Assembly: GCA_964500205.1 (NCBI GenBank)
Contig: CAZCNS010000007.1
Span: 189,103-253,102, forward strand
Length of the DNA: 64,000 nucleotides
From: UBA10329 sp964500205
Lineage (GTDB): Bacteria; Bacteroidota; Bacteroidia; UBA10329
Reading direction: 5' to 3'
Shown one piece after another: positions 24,516 to 33,913 of the stretch. Numbering within the stretch: position 1 is the stretch's first letter; the number at the start of each line of letters is the position of its first letter. Both the position numbers and the translations under genes were made by a program. The notes beneath the pieces were generated by a model. The model searched no databases. It was not told the DNA's origin and saw only the letters and a program-made list of their open reading frames with translations.

Positions 24516-25340
24516 ATGAGAATTTTCAATCAACTGCTTTCACTTGCGCTCATTTCGGCAGCCGTGACAGGTTGCAGCGAGGCTGACACCGAGCGGCCTG
24601 TCATCAGCGACCTGATGATCACCCCGCAGCCAACCGCAGGCCTGATCTGCGGACAGCAGGAAGAGAATGTCATTCAAGTGAACACGGGCGATAGCATCAC
24701 GATTTCCTTCACAGTTTCGGACAATGAGGAGTTGTCCCAATACAAGCTGGATCTTCACAGCAATTTTGACTGTCATGGCCACGCGAAGTTGGAGGAGACA
24801 ACCGTGTGGGAGGTCATTGAGATTGAAGGTATCTCAGGCACCGAGGCGTTTGTATCGTCCACCTTGGTGGTTCCTGATAGTGTGACGGCCGGGGCATACC
24901 ATTTCAGTATTCAGGCAGCTGACTTCTTCGGTAACGCTGCCAAGACCGAGATTTTCGGCATCATAGTGCGGAATCTTGAAGATACTGTGGCCCCGACCCT
25001 TGTGGTTTCGGAGCCCTCGGTGAGCAGTATCTTATTGAATCTGAGCGATTCGATACCATCTGATTCCATTCGTTTTGTGGGAACAGTTTCGGACAACCGC
25101 GATCTGGAGCAGGGAGGAAATGGCAAACTCGAATTGCGTTACTGGAGGGTAGGTTCACCCAATACTTTTGACCTTTTCAATATTCTTTTCGTGCTCGGTA
25201 CGGGTCCGTCCATTGATTTTGATTTCACGGTCACCGTTCCGGCCACGCTAGTTGCGGGAGACTACATCTTTGAGCTGCGTGCGTTTGATGGTGTCAACAA
25301 TCCATCGAACACCATACAGTACAATGTGACCATAGAATGA
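24516..25340 (+). CDS. DUF4625-like lipoprotein
   Basis: A 274-residue lipoprotein: signal ending in AAVTGCSE, then two Ig-like beta domains. The first (about 25-150) contains VNTGDSITISFTVSDNEELS and NFDCHGHAKLEE, the second (about 155-274) VSDNRDLEQGG ... GDYIFELRAFDGVNNPS; both resemble the DUF4625 domain of Bacteroidota lipoproteins. Its CHGH motif and neighbours suggest a link to metal. Its stop overlaps the ATG of the Fur-family gene, so the two are co-transcribed. Confidence 0.75.
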   Translation: MRIFNQLLSLALISAAVTGCSEADTERPVISDLMITPQPTAGLICGQQEENVIQVNTGDSITISFTVSDNEELSQYKLDLHSNFDCHGHAKLEETTVWEVIEIEGISGTEAFVSSTLVVPDSVTAGAYHFSIQAADFFGNAAKTEIFGIIVRNLEDTVAPTLVVSEPSVSSILLNLSDSIPSDSIRFVGTVSDNRDLEQGGNGKLELRYWRVGSPNTFDLFNILFVLGTGPSIDFDFTVTVPATLVAGDYIFELRAFDGVNNPSNTIQYNVTIE

Positions 25341-25753
25341 TGGAAACAGATAAGCTGCTGCGATCGCATGGGCTGAGGGTCACGGCCTTCCGAAAAGAAG
25401 TACTCGGGCTGTTTGTCGGTGCCAAGATGGCGGTGGATAGCCGCACCATCGAACAGCAGCTTCATCCGGCCGACCGTGTCACAGTCTATCGCACCCTGCG
25501 CAGCTTCGAAGACAGTGGCATCATCCACCGCATTCCGGATCCTTCGGGAGCGGTGAAATTCGCACTGTGCAATGCAGGTTGTGACGACCATGCCCACCAC
25601 GATAGCCACGCCCATTTCCATTGCAGTGCCTGTGATGCTACCATCTGCCTCGATAAGCAGGAGGCTATTCACGTGAACACACCTGCCGGTTTTTCCGTTA
25701 GTGAGACACAAGTGATTCTTAGTGGTGTTTGTGCCGATTGCAACGATGCATGA
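25337..25753 (+). CDS. Fur-family transcriptional regulator, probable Zur
   Basis: A 138-residue regulator. The winged-helix part has GLRVTAFRKEVLGLF and DRVTVYRTLRSFEDSGIIHR; the dimer/metal part has HFHCSACDATICLD and GVCADC, the two CxxC pairs of the structural zinc site, and a His-rich insert DDHAHHDSHAHFH. Fur-family members repress metal-uptake genes. The paired palindromes within 4 kb on the same strand and the COG0523 gene suggest a zinc sensor; the iron-type palindromes of the heme locus are an alternative target. ATG 25337 overlaps the upstream stop; a second ATG follows directly. Confidence 0.85.
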   Translation: MMETDKLLRSHGLRVTAFRKEVLGLFVGAKMAVDSRTIEQQLHPADRVTVYRTLRSFEDSGIIHRIPDPSGAVKFALCNAGCDDHAHHDSHAHFHCSACDATICLDKQEAIHVNTPAGFSVSETQVILSGVCADCNDA

Positions 25754-25769
25754 CCGAAGAGTGCTGAAA

Positions 25770-26459
25770 ATGGGGTCTCGTGTCGATGGATATAAGGTCT
25801 TAACACTGTCTCGGGTCAATTTCAGTCTGCATTTTCTTGCTATCCTTTTTCACATCATCTCATGTGTCTCGGTGATGGCCCAGAGTGACTGGGAGCTCAA
25901 AAAGGATATCAATGGCATCCGCGTTTACACCAAGGATGTGCCTGGCGCATCATTGAAAGCGATCCGTGCTGAGACGGTGTTCGATGCCCCGGTGACCAAC
26001 TGCATATCGGTGCTCAAAGATGTTGCTGGGTTTACCACGCTTTTCCCCGACTGTTATTATTCCGAGCGCATTAAGAACCTTGGTGATACGGTTCAGTTGC
26101 AGTACATCAAGTTGAAGGCCCCATGGCCTGTCACCGACCGGGACTATGCCTACAGATATGTTTTCAGGGCGATGGGCAACGGTGCGGTTAAAGTGATGTC
26201 TCAGTGCTTGCCTGATGCTTATCCTCATAACGGGTCGCTGGTGCGGCTCGACAAGGGTGAAGGCTACCTGCTTTTCACACCTGTGGCCGATGGCCGCACA
26301 AGGTTCGAGTACCAGTTCCATGGCAGTGCGGGTGGCAGCGTGCCGGGCTGGCTGGCCAATTCAGCGGTGACCGATTCTCCGTTGAAAATGCTGGAGAACT
26401 TCCAGCAAATGGTCAAGGAAGACAAGCACAGAGGTAAGAACTACGGCTTTATCCGTTGA
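25770..26459 (+). CDS. Secreted START-domain protein
   Basis: About 229 residues. A signal peptide (NFSLHFLAILFHIISC, then VSVMAQ) precedes a START/Bet v1-like lipid-binding domain: DWELKKDINGIRVYTKDV, LKDVAGFTTLFPDCYYSERI, APWPVTDRDYAYRYVF and a C-terminal helix SPLKMLENFQQMVKED. Such domains bind a hydrophobic ligand; the ligand is unknown. ATG 25746, overlapping the regulator's stop, is in frame and equally possible as start; it would give a longer n-region. Likely co-transcribed with the Fur-family gene. Confidence 0.82.
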   Translation: MGSRVDGYKVLTLSRVNFSLHFLAILFHIISCVSVMAQSDWELKKDINGIRVYTKDVPGASLKAIRAETVFDAPVTNCISVLKDVAGFTTLFPDCYYSERIKNLGDTVQLQYIKLKAPWPVTDRDYAYRYVFRAMGNGAVKVMSQCLPDAYPHNGSLVRLDKGEGYLLFTPVADGRTRFEYQFHGSAGGSVPGWLANSAVTDSPLKMLENFQQMVKEDKHRGKNYGFIR

Positions 26460-26466
26460 GAATCGA

Positions 26467-26488
26467 TTATCGTTGATTCTGGCCGCAC
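26467..26488. repeat. Intergenic direct repeat, copy 1
   Basis: TTATCGTTGATTCTG plus a GCAC end recurs at 28289-28310. It sits between two convergent stops. Confidence 0.5.
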
Positions 26489-27526
26489 TTACTTTTCCAG
26501 CAATTTGAACAACTCGTCCAGCCTTGGGGCGATGATGATGTCCGTCCTGCGGTTCTTTTTCCTTGCATCGGGCGTGTCGCCTTCCATCAACGGAAGGTAC
26601 TCGCTGCGTCCGGCTGCGGTCAGTTGGGTGGGGTTGAGGGATGATTCGCTGGTGAGTATCTTCACAATGGACGTGGCGCGCATCACTGAGAGGTCCCAGT
26701 TGTCCTTCACTTGTCCGCTTCCTTTGTAGGGCACGTTGTCGGTATGCCCCTCGATGAGGATGCCCAGATCTGGCTGGTCTTCCAGCACCTTGGCGAGATT
26801 TTTCAACGCATCGCGGCCTTTGGCGTCCACTTGCCAACTGCCGGACGCGAAGAGCAGGCGGTCTTCCATTGAAACATATACCTTCCCGTCCCTTTGCTCC
26901 ACGGTGAGCCCTTGGTCCACGAAACCGGTCAGAGCGTTTGTTATCTTGTCCTTAAGCCTTGCCACAGCGCTATCCTTGGCGGAGATCATGTCCTCAAGTT
27001 CCATGACGCGGAGTTCACGCTCCAAGAGCCCCACGCGGGTCTTTTCCAGTTCTACCTTCATTTGGTTGAGGTCTTTCTCCAGCTTGTCCAGATTACCTTC
27101 TTTCCGCGAAAGGGCCAATTCTGCGTCTCTCAGTGCATCCTGTTTTTCCTGAAGGTCCCTGCGCGATGCTTGCAATTCATCGGTCAATCTTCGGGCATCT
27201 GCTACGCTGCTCTCCTTCATGCGGTCTGTGTTGGCGAGCAACTTGTCGTAGGTCTCGGTGAGCTTGTCATAGTTCTTGACGAGTCTGCGATGAGAGGTGC
27301 CCATCTGTGCGGTATCGTTGCGCAGGATGTTGTTCTGCTTGCGGAGTTCGTCCAGCTCGCTCTGCATGTCTGCAGCACTGGCGGTAAGATTCATGTTCTC
27401 CGACCGCAGCCTCGCACGCTCTTCCGCGCAAGAGTTGAGCTTGGACACCTCGTCATGGAATTTCCGCTCTGAAACGCAGGAGCTGAACATGAGCATTGTG
27501 GCGAAGGACAGGGTCAGGAGTCTCAT
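26489..27526 (-). CDS. OmpA-family lipoprotein with long coiled coil
   Basis: A 345-residue envelope protein. The signal ends in LMFSSC, a lipoprotein signal. Residues about 25-195 are a long heptad-rich coiled coil (LRSENMNLTASAADMQSELD ... ELALSRKEGNLDKLEKDL); residues about 215-340 are an OmpA C-terminal peptidoglycan-binding domain (LLFASGSWQVDAKGRDALKN, LIEGHTDNVPY, DNWDLSVMRATSIV, RRTDIIIAP). It probably links the outer membrane to peptidoglycan across the periplasm. Convergent with the START gene and divergent from the Spy-like gene. Confidence 0.9.
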   Translation of the reverse strand: MRLLTLSFATMLMFSSCVSERKFHDEVSKLNSCAEERARLRSENMNLTASAADMQSELDELRKQNNILRNDTAQMGTSHRRLVKNYDKLTETYDKLLANTDRMKESSVADARRLTDELQASRRDLQEKQDALRDAELALSRKEGNLDKLEKDLNQMKVELEKTRVGLLERELRVMELEDMISAKDSAVARLKDKITNALTGFVDQGLTVEQRDGKVYVSMEDRLLFASGSWQVDAKGRDALKNLAKVLEDQPDLGILIEGHTDNVPYKGSGQVKDNWDLSVMRATSIVKILTSESSLNPTQLTAAGRSEYLPLMEGDTPDARKKNRRTDIIIAPRLDELFKLLEK

Positions 27527-27715
27527 TTTCCGATGGGTTGGTTATTGGTCAAAGGTATCCGCGAACAGTGCCATGGATTTTCGTCCAAGGTGGGTTGTTC
27601 TCACATCCTCTTGTTAATTGTGATCGAACGGATATTGGTCACTTCGGGCAGATCCAGCGTTCTTGGCACGGCAATTGACAACTGCAGTCCATTCACTCAC
27701 AAAATCAAAGGAATC

Positions 27716-28228
27716 ATGAAAAAGCAAATCGGAATTATCGCATTGGCTGCTCTGTTTGCCATCCCGGCCGCAGCGCAAGAGGCGCAGAGCCGCAAAATGG
27801 AAAATACGCGAGTAGAAGGTGAGAGAAAAGGCGAAGGACAGCGTTTTCTCGACCTTCCCGGAATCACCGACCAACAACGGACGCAGCTCACTTCCATCTT
27901 TCAGGATGTGAGAAGCGTGAACCAGCCCCTTCAGCAGGAGATGCGGGCACTTAGAGAGAAGCTCAATCATCTCAAGTCCTCTCAGAATCCGAACCAGAAC
28001 GACATCAATGCCCTTATCGACAAGATCAACGGGCTGAAAGCCGAAATAGAGAAGACCCGCACGGCAGGCGAGATGAAGGCACGGTCCATCCTTACCCCGG
28101 AGCAGCAGCAAGCACTTGAGATGAAAGTGAAAGAGCACAGGCAACGCTGGGAGAAGAGCGAGAACCGCGAGCACCGTATGAAGATGGAGCGTAACCCTGG
28201 GCAGATGCGATCTACTGAGGACAAGTAA
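27716..28228 (+). CDS. Spy/CpxP-like periplasmic protein
   Basis: A 170-residue exported protein, signal MKKQIGIIALAALFAIPAAA. The mature protein is almost wholly helical and charged, with LPGITDQQRTQLTSIFQDVR and ILTPEQQQALEMKVKEH, the LTxxQ-type repeats of the Spy/CpxP chaperone and metal-resistance superfamily. Probably a periplasmic chaperone or stress protein. ATG 27716 fits the signal peptide; the frame is open upstream without support. A strong terminator follows its stop. Confidence 0.8.
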   Translation: MKKQIGIIALAALFAIPAAAQEAQSRKMENTRVEGERKGEGQRFLDLPGITDQQRTQLTSIFQDVRSVNQPLQQEMRALREKLNHLKSSQNPNQNDINALIDKINGLKAEIEKTRTAGEMKARSILTPEQQQALEMKVKEHRQRWEKSENREHRMKMERNPGQMRSTEDK

Positions 28229-28246
28229 CCATTGACATCGGAGACA

Positions 28247-28287
28247 ACAAGCCCCCGGACGGAAACGTTCGGGGGCTTGTTTTTTGG
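28247..28287 (+). terminator. Intrinsic terminator after the Spy-like gene
   Basis: ACAAGCCCCCG pairs with CGGGGGCTTGT, extended by GAC/GTT, around a GGAAAC loop; seven T follow. Confidence 0.9.
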
Positions 28288-28288
28288 C

Positions 28289-28310
28289 TTATCGTTGATT
28301 CTGACAGCAC
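28289..28310. repeat. Intergenic direct repeat, copy 2
   Basis: Second copy of TTATCGTTGATTCTG plus a GCAC end, 1.8 kb from copy 1, starting right after the terminator T-run. Confidence 0.5.
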
Positions 28311-28380
28311 ACTCCTATAACTTGACCGGGGTCATGTATTTAAACTAAGGTACCAGGATCACTTGGTATCGCTAAAAAAA

Positions 28381-31300
28381 TCAATGAAGTATGGTCACTT
28401 TAGTGATTGAAACAGTTTGTCCGTCAGTCACGCGGAGCAGGTAGTTACCTTCAGATAAAGGTCCGGAAAGATCTAATGAAACCTGACTCGAGGCTGCCAA
28501 ATGCTCAGAAATGACCGGTCGCCCGCTGAGGTCTATGACCTCGATGATCAAGGAAGTACCCTCTTTCCAAATATCTGATTCGATAATGATCGGGCCGCTC
28601 ATCACAGGGTTGGGATATACTTTGATTCGTCTTTTGGCATGTTCAGCAACTCCATCTGGCTCCATAGTGACGGTGAAATCGGGGACTGCGGGATGCTCCT
28701 CTGCATTTCCAACACTGTCGGTCGCCACAACAAAGAACTCATACGTGCTACCTGTCTGGCCCAAGAAAGCAGTGCTGTTGATGTCGTTGGCAAAGGAAAT
28801 TCCCATCCATTCTTCTCCGTTTTCTGAGACAAATAGCGAGTAGCTGCGGATGCCACTGCCATCATCTGTTCCAGACCAACTGATGGAAACCTCCTCGGCA
28901 CTTACCATCTCATGACCATCTATTCCGCTTTCAGGGGCAGTCAGGTCCAGCCTGTTGGTCCACACATCAGTTAGGATCGGAGCATTGACATCAAAAACGA
29001 TGCTGGCAGCATTGTCTATGACCGTGCCGTGGGCAAGACCGTTTTTCGGTCTGATGAAGAAGGATACACTGCCCTCTCCCTCTGGTGAGAGAACATTGGG
29101 TGGAAGGAATCCACCAAGCGGATCTTCTGTCAGTTCGCCTGTAAACGGATCGATGGTCGTGAAATCCCAAACTACAACTCCAGTCAACGTGTCCAGCTCA
29201 CCAGCGATGTGCAGCAATACCGGCTTCCACGGTCGTAGGTCAAGATGGTGTTCTATTGAAGTAGCGCTGCCTGCATCAGGCTGAACAAGAACAGTGTCAA
29301 ACTGCATCGGGCCGAATCGGAATGAACTGATGTCAAACACTTCAGTGTCCAATGTATCTGTGATCGTTACGGTTTGGGCAGGAGCGGTAGCCGCGTCAAT
29401 GTTCTCGAAAAAAATCACATATGGCATATCTTCAGGATAAGCGATGTCGTTGTGAGTGCCATATCCGGAAGGTCCAACCTTGGCGTTGGGGTCGAGCGAG
29501 AAGATCTGAAAAATGTTCCGTTTTCCCATAATACCGGGCATACAGTCCAGCATTCCTGTATAGTATCCGTAAAAATTGGCGAAGAGCACGGCTGTTCCTT
29601 TGGCCACCGCACCGATCCCGGAGAGGTTTATGCCACAGTCCACCGCTACCACTGCCCAGTCAAGCATCCAGCTGCCGATATCCTTTAATCCTTGCTCACT
29701 GTACTGATCGGCCTGTTTGAAGACGTTTTTGCCGACCGACCAAACACATCCTACTCCTGGAATGACAGAAGTTCCTACGTCAACCAATCCTTCGCCTACC
29801 ACACCGATAACGCAATGAGGGTTAAAAGGATTGACAAATAGTGGGTCTTGCAATGCCAATTGGATCATCATCGGCTCCGTGCTCTTTACCTTGAATCGAA
29901 TACTCTGAACAGAGTTAGCAGGTATGTTCGGGATGTAAAGCGGGTAAAGGATTGCCCCATTTACATCATCGAAGGCCGTATCTACCTCAATCCAAATGTC
30001 CAGATCGGAAACCAGCCCATCGATCTCGTTCTCTACAGCATAGTTGCTTACGGTGACCTGGAAGTCAACGAACTCCACCTCAAGACCAGCAACATTACTG
30101 AAAGCCAGATACATCGGAACGGCCCTTGCGTCTATGTTGGAGGTGTTCCCGTATGTTACGGTGTACGTCTGCCAACGACCCAGCATTACCATTTCTCTGC
30201 CTGAGAGGTGTGCGAATGGAGCGGGTTCTTCGCGTGGTTCAACGGTAAAAGCTGCAGGCAGGGTCATGACGGTGTCTCCTGGAATCTCCACCACCACATC
30301 ATACTGAGCTACTGGTGCATCCGTGAAGTCAAAAGTGACCATGATAGACTCTCCGAGGCCATTCATTGAAAGCAATTCAGGGGTCAGCGTTGTGCTACCC
30401 GATACGAGTGTAAGCAATGATGATGCTGTGAAGCCTGAACCATGCACCACCGCAGTCATGATTCCCTGCCCCGCATGGTCACTTTCAATGCGGTCGAGCG
30501 TGGGACGGACTTCGCTAATGCCAAGTGCATTAGAGGCCATCGTGTAAAGACCAACTGCTGGTGCGTTGAGTACGGTGACCTGCCTGGTGTTGACGTTCAC
30601 GGTGGACCCATCAAGTTGATTCCAAGATATTCCACCATTTCCTGAGTGAAAGACCTTTAGTTCGGTGGGTTCATTTCCATTGAGGATATCCTCATCGTAG
30701 TTCAGGATGATTCTTGAGAGTGTGTCTTCCCAAGTAAGGGGTGCGTTTCGCACCCGCCAGAACCTTCTTATCCCGTTCTCAGTGCCTGATGCAATCTGCT
30801 CCCCGAAAGTCTCGACTTTGGCAAGCGACACATTACAACCCATACCGTACCGTAGTTGTGCCTTGTAAAAGTTGTTGTCGTAGTTGGCCTGGCAGTTGAC
30901 CTCGCTGCTCCAGAACACGTTTCCGTAGTTTTTCATCTGTGCGGGGGCAATGCCGGCCACAAGCTCCAGTTCAGCCCCGGGCAGAACCTCCACCCATGGA
31001 GCTTGAGCTCCTACCATTGGGGTGAGAGATGGTATCGCGTTGCTGTGCATCAGTCGAAGTGTATCCTCAAATTCAATGAACGTGGCGGTAATGGTGCCTG
31101 CATCCAGTTGGCGGGGAACACTTCCGGAAAACCGCACTCTCCAAGCATCCCATAGTCCTTGATTCCAAGCACTGCCATAGATGGTTTGGCTGTTACTTTG
31201 ATAACCTCCCATCTGATTGACAATATGTCCGAGGTTGGTAAGGTTTCCGGTAATCACGGTGTTCACAGCCCCGTTGGACTGGTTGATCATCGTGTCCAGC

Positions 31301-32067
31301 ACCGCCACATTCCCATCCAGCGTTACAGAGGCCTCAAACGCAGCACGATCGTGCAGCACAAGGCTGTCCCCGCGAATCGTCAGCGGTTCTTGAAGCACGG
31401 TCCCCAGTTTGGCAAGCTCTGAGAATCGCAGGTGCATGGCATTGTTTACCACGCCTTTGCGAATACCTCCTTCACCTTTGAGCTCCAAGTCGTGACCCTG
31501 CACATCCAGTTCGGTTATGTTGTCCAGATTCAGTTTGCAGGACAATCGGAGCGGGCCGTCAGCCACAACATTCCCACCGCTCTTCTCGCTAATGATTTCA
31601 TTGATGGTCTCAAAAAACATCCCAATTGAACTCGCGATCTGTTGGTCGTTCCCACCTTCGAGATAGACCCAAGAGGGCGTCCACGTGCCATTGTTCGTGA
31701 TGTTTCCATGAACAGCCAACTTGAACCCTGTGCAGTACAGGTATCCTGAACCTGTTATCGTCCCATTGTTCTGAATATCACCCAAAACTGTTAGATGCCT
31801 TACCCCTGGGGAATCGCAATTCACACCTATATCGACAAGCGTTCCTTCAATAGTGAGATTGTGGCACTGTGTCCCTAACGGAACCTGAACAGTTCCGTAA
31901 ATCACTGCATCATCAACAGATGTTGGCACCTGACCTCCCACCCATGTATTCACGTCATTCCACGCCCCGCCCTGCGGGACTGACTCTATGATCTGCTGTG
32001 CTTTTACAATTTGCCCGGACGCGATGAGTAATGAGGCTGCAAAGAGGATGATTGCTTTTCTACACAT
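28381..32067 (-). CDS. Giant T9SS-secreted multidomain protein
   Basis: A 1228-residue protein. Signal MCRKAIILFAASLLIASG; then a region beginning GGAWNDVNTWVGGQVPTSVD, a pattern of beta-helix (G8-like) surface proteins; Ig-like segments (about 530-620); a conserved-repeat-domain region with LDPNAKVGPSG (about 830) and IDNAASIVFDVNAPILTD (about 1010), as in the DUF7619/DUF11-type proteins of Bacteroidota; a fibronectin III-like domain (about 1040-1140); and a type A T9SS sorting domain (IKVYPNPVMSGPIII ... SEGNYLLRVTDGQ). No catalytic site seen; probably an adhesin or surface structural protein. Stands alone on the minus strand. Confidence 0.85.
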   Translation of the reverse strand: MCRKAIILFAASLLIASGQIVKAQQIIESVPQGGAWNDVNTWVGGQVPTSVDDAVIYGTVQVPLGTQCHNLTIEGTLVDIGVNCDSPGVRHLTVLGDIQNNGTITGSGYLYCTGFKLAVHGNITNNGTWTPSWVYLEGGNDQQIASSIGMFFETINEIISEKSGGNVVADGPLRLSCKLNLDNITELDVQGHDLELKGEGGIRKGVVNNAMHLRFSELAKLGTVLQEPLTIRGDSLVLHDRAAFEASVTLDGNVAVLDTMINQSNGAVNTVITGNLTNLGHIVNQMGGYQSNSQTIYGSAWNQGLWDAWRVRFSGSVPRQLDAGTITATFIEFEDTLRLMHSNAIPSLTPMVGAQAPWVEVLPGAELELVAGIAPAQMKNYGNVFWSSEVNCQANYDNNFYKAQLRYGMGCNVSLAKVETFGEQIASGTENGIRRFWRVRNAPLTWEDTLSRIILNYDEDILNGNEPTELKVFHSGNGGISWNQLDGSTVNVNTRQVTVLNAPAVGLYTMASNALGISEVRPTLDRIESDHAGQGIMTAVVHGSGFTASSLLTLVSGSTTLTPELLSMNGLGESIMVTFDFTDAPVAQYDVVVEIPGDTVMTLPAAFTVEPREEPAPFAHLSGREMVMLGRWQTYTVTYGNTSNIDARAVPMYLAFSNVAGLEVEFVDFQVTVSNYAVENEIDGLVSDLDIWIEVDTAFDDVNGAILYPLYIPNIPANSVQSIRFKVKSTEPMMIQLALQDPLFVNPFNPHCVIGVVGEGLVDVGTSVIPGVGCVWSVGKNVFKQADQYSEQGLKDIGSWMLDWAVVAVDCGINLSGIGAVAKGTAVLFANFYGYYTGMLDCMPGIMGKRNIFQIFSLDPNAKVGPSGYGTHNDIAYPEDMPYVIFFENIDAATAPAQTVTITDTLDTEVFDISSFRFGPMQFDTVLVQPDAGSATSIEHHLDLRPWKPVLLHIAGELDTLTGVVVWDFTTIDPFTGELTEDPLGGFLPPNVLSPEGEGSVSFFIRPKNGLAHGTVIDNAASIVFDVNAPILTDVWTNRLDLTAPESGIDGHEMVSAEEVSISWSGTDDGSGIRSYSLFVSENGEEWMGISFANDINSTAFLGQTGSTYEFFVVATDSVGNAEEHPAVPDFTVTMEPDGVAEHAKRRIKVYPNPVMSGPIIIESDIWKEGTSLIIEVIDLSGRPVISEHLAASSQVSLDLSGPLSEGNYLLRVTDGQTVSITKVTILH

Positions 32068-32223
32068 GGTTTGCTAAGATCAGTTCAGTTCACAAAACTG
32101 AAGCACCTGGAGAGCATCATTCCTGACCATTGACATTCGTTCAACTGATTTTGATCAGCATAACCGAACTGTCAGCATGATGCGAGTATCAGTAGTTTTT
32201 AGGCTTTGGGCCAATCGTATTCC

Positions 32224-33909
32224 TCACCCCAGATACCTCCCCACGATCGGCATGCGTCTTCCCATCCCGAAAGCCTTGCGGCTCACCCGCAGCGTGGGCG
32301 GGGTCTGGTAGCGTTTGTACTCGTTGATGTTGACTAAGCGCAATATCCTGTTCACAAGTGCCTCATCATGGCCGAGCGCGATGATTTCCCTTGGGCCCTT
32401 TCGCTCTTCGATATAGAGGAACAGGATTTCGTCCAGCTCGGCATAGTCGGGCAGGCTGTCGCTGTCCTTCTGGTCGGGTCTTAGTTCTGCACTAGGGGGC
32501 TTGGTGATGATATTGCGCGGAATGATCTCTGAATCGCGGTTGATGAACTCTGCCAGCGCATAGACTTCCATCTTGTAGAGGTCACCGATGACGGACAGAC
32601 CCCCGTTCATATCGCCATAGATAGTGCCGTAGCCTACAGCCGCCTCGCTCTTGTTGCTGGTGTTGAGCACGATGTTGCCGAAGCGGTTGCTCACGGCCAT
32701 CAGCAGCAGTCCGCGGATACGGGCTTGCAGATTCTCGTCCGCAAGACCCGCGGGCGGCCCACCGAACACGGGGGTGAGATCGGTGCGGAAACGTTCGTAG
32801 GCATCCTCGATCGGCACGATGTCATACTGCGTTCCGAGGTTCTTGGAAAGCTGCACCGCATCATCCACCGAGTGCTGCGAGGAATGGGGCGAGGGCATCA
32901 GCAGCGTCCGAACGTGTTCCGCACCCAACGCCTCGGCCGCGAGGGCCAGTACCACAGCCGAGTCTATCCCCCCGGAAAGCCCCAGCAACGCATCTGTGAA
33001 GCCCAACTTGCGGAAATAATCCCGGATGCCGAGGACGAGGGCGGAGTGGATTCTTTCAATTTTCGAGAGGGACGGGGGACGGGAGACGGGGGGCGAGGGA
33101 ATTTGCGCTAGACAATTTGAAATTTGAAATTTTTCATCCTCCCCGCCTGATAGAACGAACTGGGCCGAATCCTCCCCGAAATAGCTGAGTTCGGTGATGA
33201 CTTCCCCATCCGAACCGAGGCCCATCGAGCCGCCATCGAAGATGAGCTCGGTCTGCGCTCCCACGTGGTTGCAGTAGAGCAGCGGGAGGCCATATTTCTT
33301 ACAGTTAGCAGAGAGTACGCTGATGCGCTCCTCGCGGTGGGAGTAGTCGAACGGTGAGGCCGCGATGTTCACCATCACATCGGGGCGGTGCGCCAACAGC
33401 TCGTCCATCGGGCTGACGGTGTAGAGCGGGTCGTTGATGTTCCAGAGGTCCTCGCAGATGGTGAGCGCGATGCGGATGCCATCCACCTCCACGATGCCAA
33501 ATTCGGTGTTCGGCTCGAAGTAGCGGTACTCGTCAAACACATCGTAGGTCGGCAGCAGGGTCTTGCGTACGGTCTGCTTCACCTTGCCGTCCCCCAGCAC
33601 AAGGGCCGCGTTGTACAGCCCCTTGCCGCTGGGGTTCGGATTGCGGACGGGCGCACCCACGATGGCCGTGATGCCCATGCAGTGCGAGGCGATCTCCGCG
33701 ATGCTTTCCTCACAGAGGCGGATGAAATCGTTGAATTCCAGGAAATCCCTCGGAGGGTAGCCGCACACCGCCAGTTCGGGGAAGACCGCCAAGCGGTCGC
33801 CCGCCTCCTTGGCCTCCGCTATGGCCGCGATGATCTTCCGCGTGTTATCCTCGAAATTCCCAATATGGAAATCGAGCTGGCAGAGGCGGATGCTTAGGCT
33901 TTGGGCCAT
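32224..33909 (-). CDS. nadE: Glutamine-dependent NAD+ synthase
   Basis: A 561-residue two-domain enzyme. The N-terminal nitrilase-type amidase (about 1-258) holds the Glu-Lys-Cys triad in FPELAVCGYPP, KTLLPTYDVFDEYRYF and LTICEDLWN; the C-terminal ATP-dependent synthase (about 285-561) has LGLSGGIDSAVVLALAAEAL and NTSNKSEAAVGYGT. It amidates deamido-NAD using ammonia tunnelled from glutamine. The interdomain linker (about residues 258-284) is encoded by repeat modules (33062-33136) and is probably unstructured. In Flavobacteria nadE commonly neighbours gldB and gldC; here a beta-barrel gene lies between. Confidence 0.95.
   Translation of the reverse strand: MAQSLSIRLCQLDFHIGNFEDNTRKIIAAIAEAKEAGDRLAVFPELAVCGYPPRDFLEFNDFIRLCEESIAEIASHCMGITAIVGAPVRNPNPSGKGLYNAALVLGDGKVKQTVRKTLLPTYDVFDEYRYFEPNTEFGIVEVDGIRIALTICEDLWNINDPLYTVSPMDELLAHRPDVMVNIAASPFDYSHREERISVLSANCKKYGLPLLYCNHVGAQTELIFDGGSMGLGSDGEVITELSYFGEDSAQFVLSGGEDEKFQISNCLAQIPSPPVSRPPSLSKIERIHSALVLGIRDYFRKLGFTDALLGLSGGIDSAVVLALAAEALGAEHVRTLLMPSPHSSQHSVDDAVQLSKNLGTQYDIVPIEDAYERFRTDLTPVFGGPPAGLADENLQARIRGLLLMAVSNRFGNIVLNTSNKSEAAVGYGTIYGDMNGGLSVIGDLYKMEVYALAEFINRDSEIIPRNIITKPPSAELRPDQKDSDSLPDYAELDEILFLYIEERKGPREIIALGHDEALVNRILRLVNINEYKRYQTPPTLRVSRKAFGMGRRMPIVGRYLG
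33062..33136. repeat. In-frame repeat insertion in the nadE linker
   Basis: GGGACGA-type sequence (GGGACGGGGGACGGGAGAC) at 33069-33100 is followed by a TTTGAAATTTGAAAT module at 33114-33132. Both are inside the coding sequence of nadE and stay in frame, encoding the Pro/Ser-rich linker PSPPVSRPPSLSK. Confidence 0.7.
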
Positions 33910-33913
33910 CTGA

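Noticed and set aside
33069..33132. CRISPR-like repetition in nadE
   Set aside because: Units are 7-8 bases and degenerate, with no regular spacers and no cas genes.
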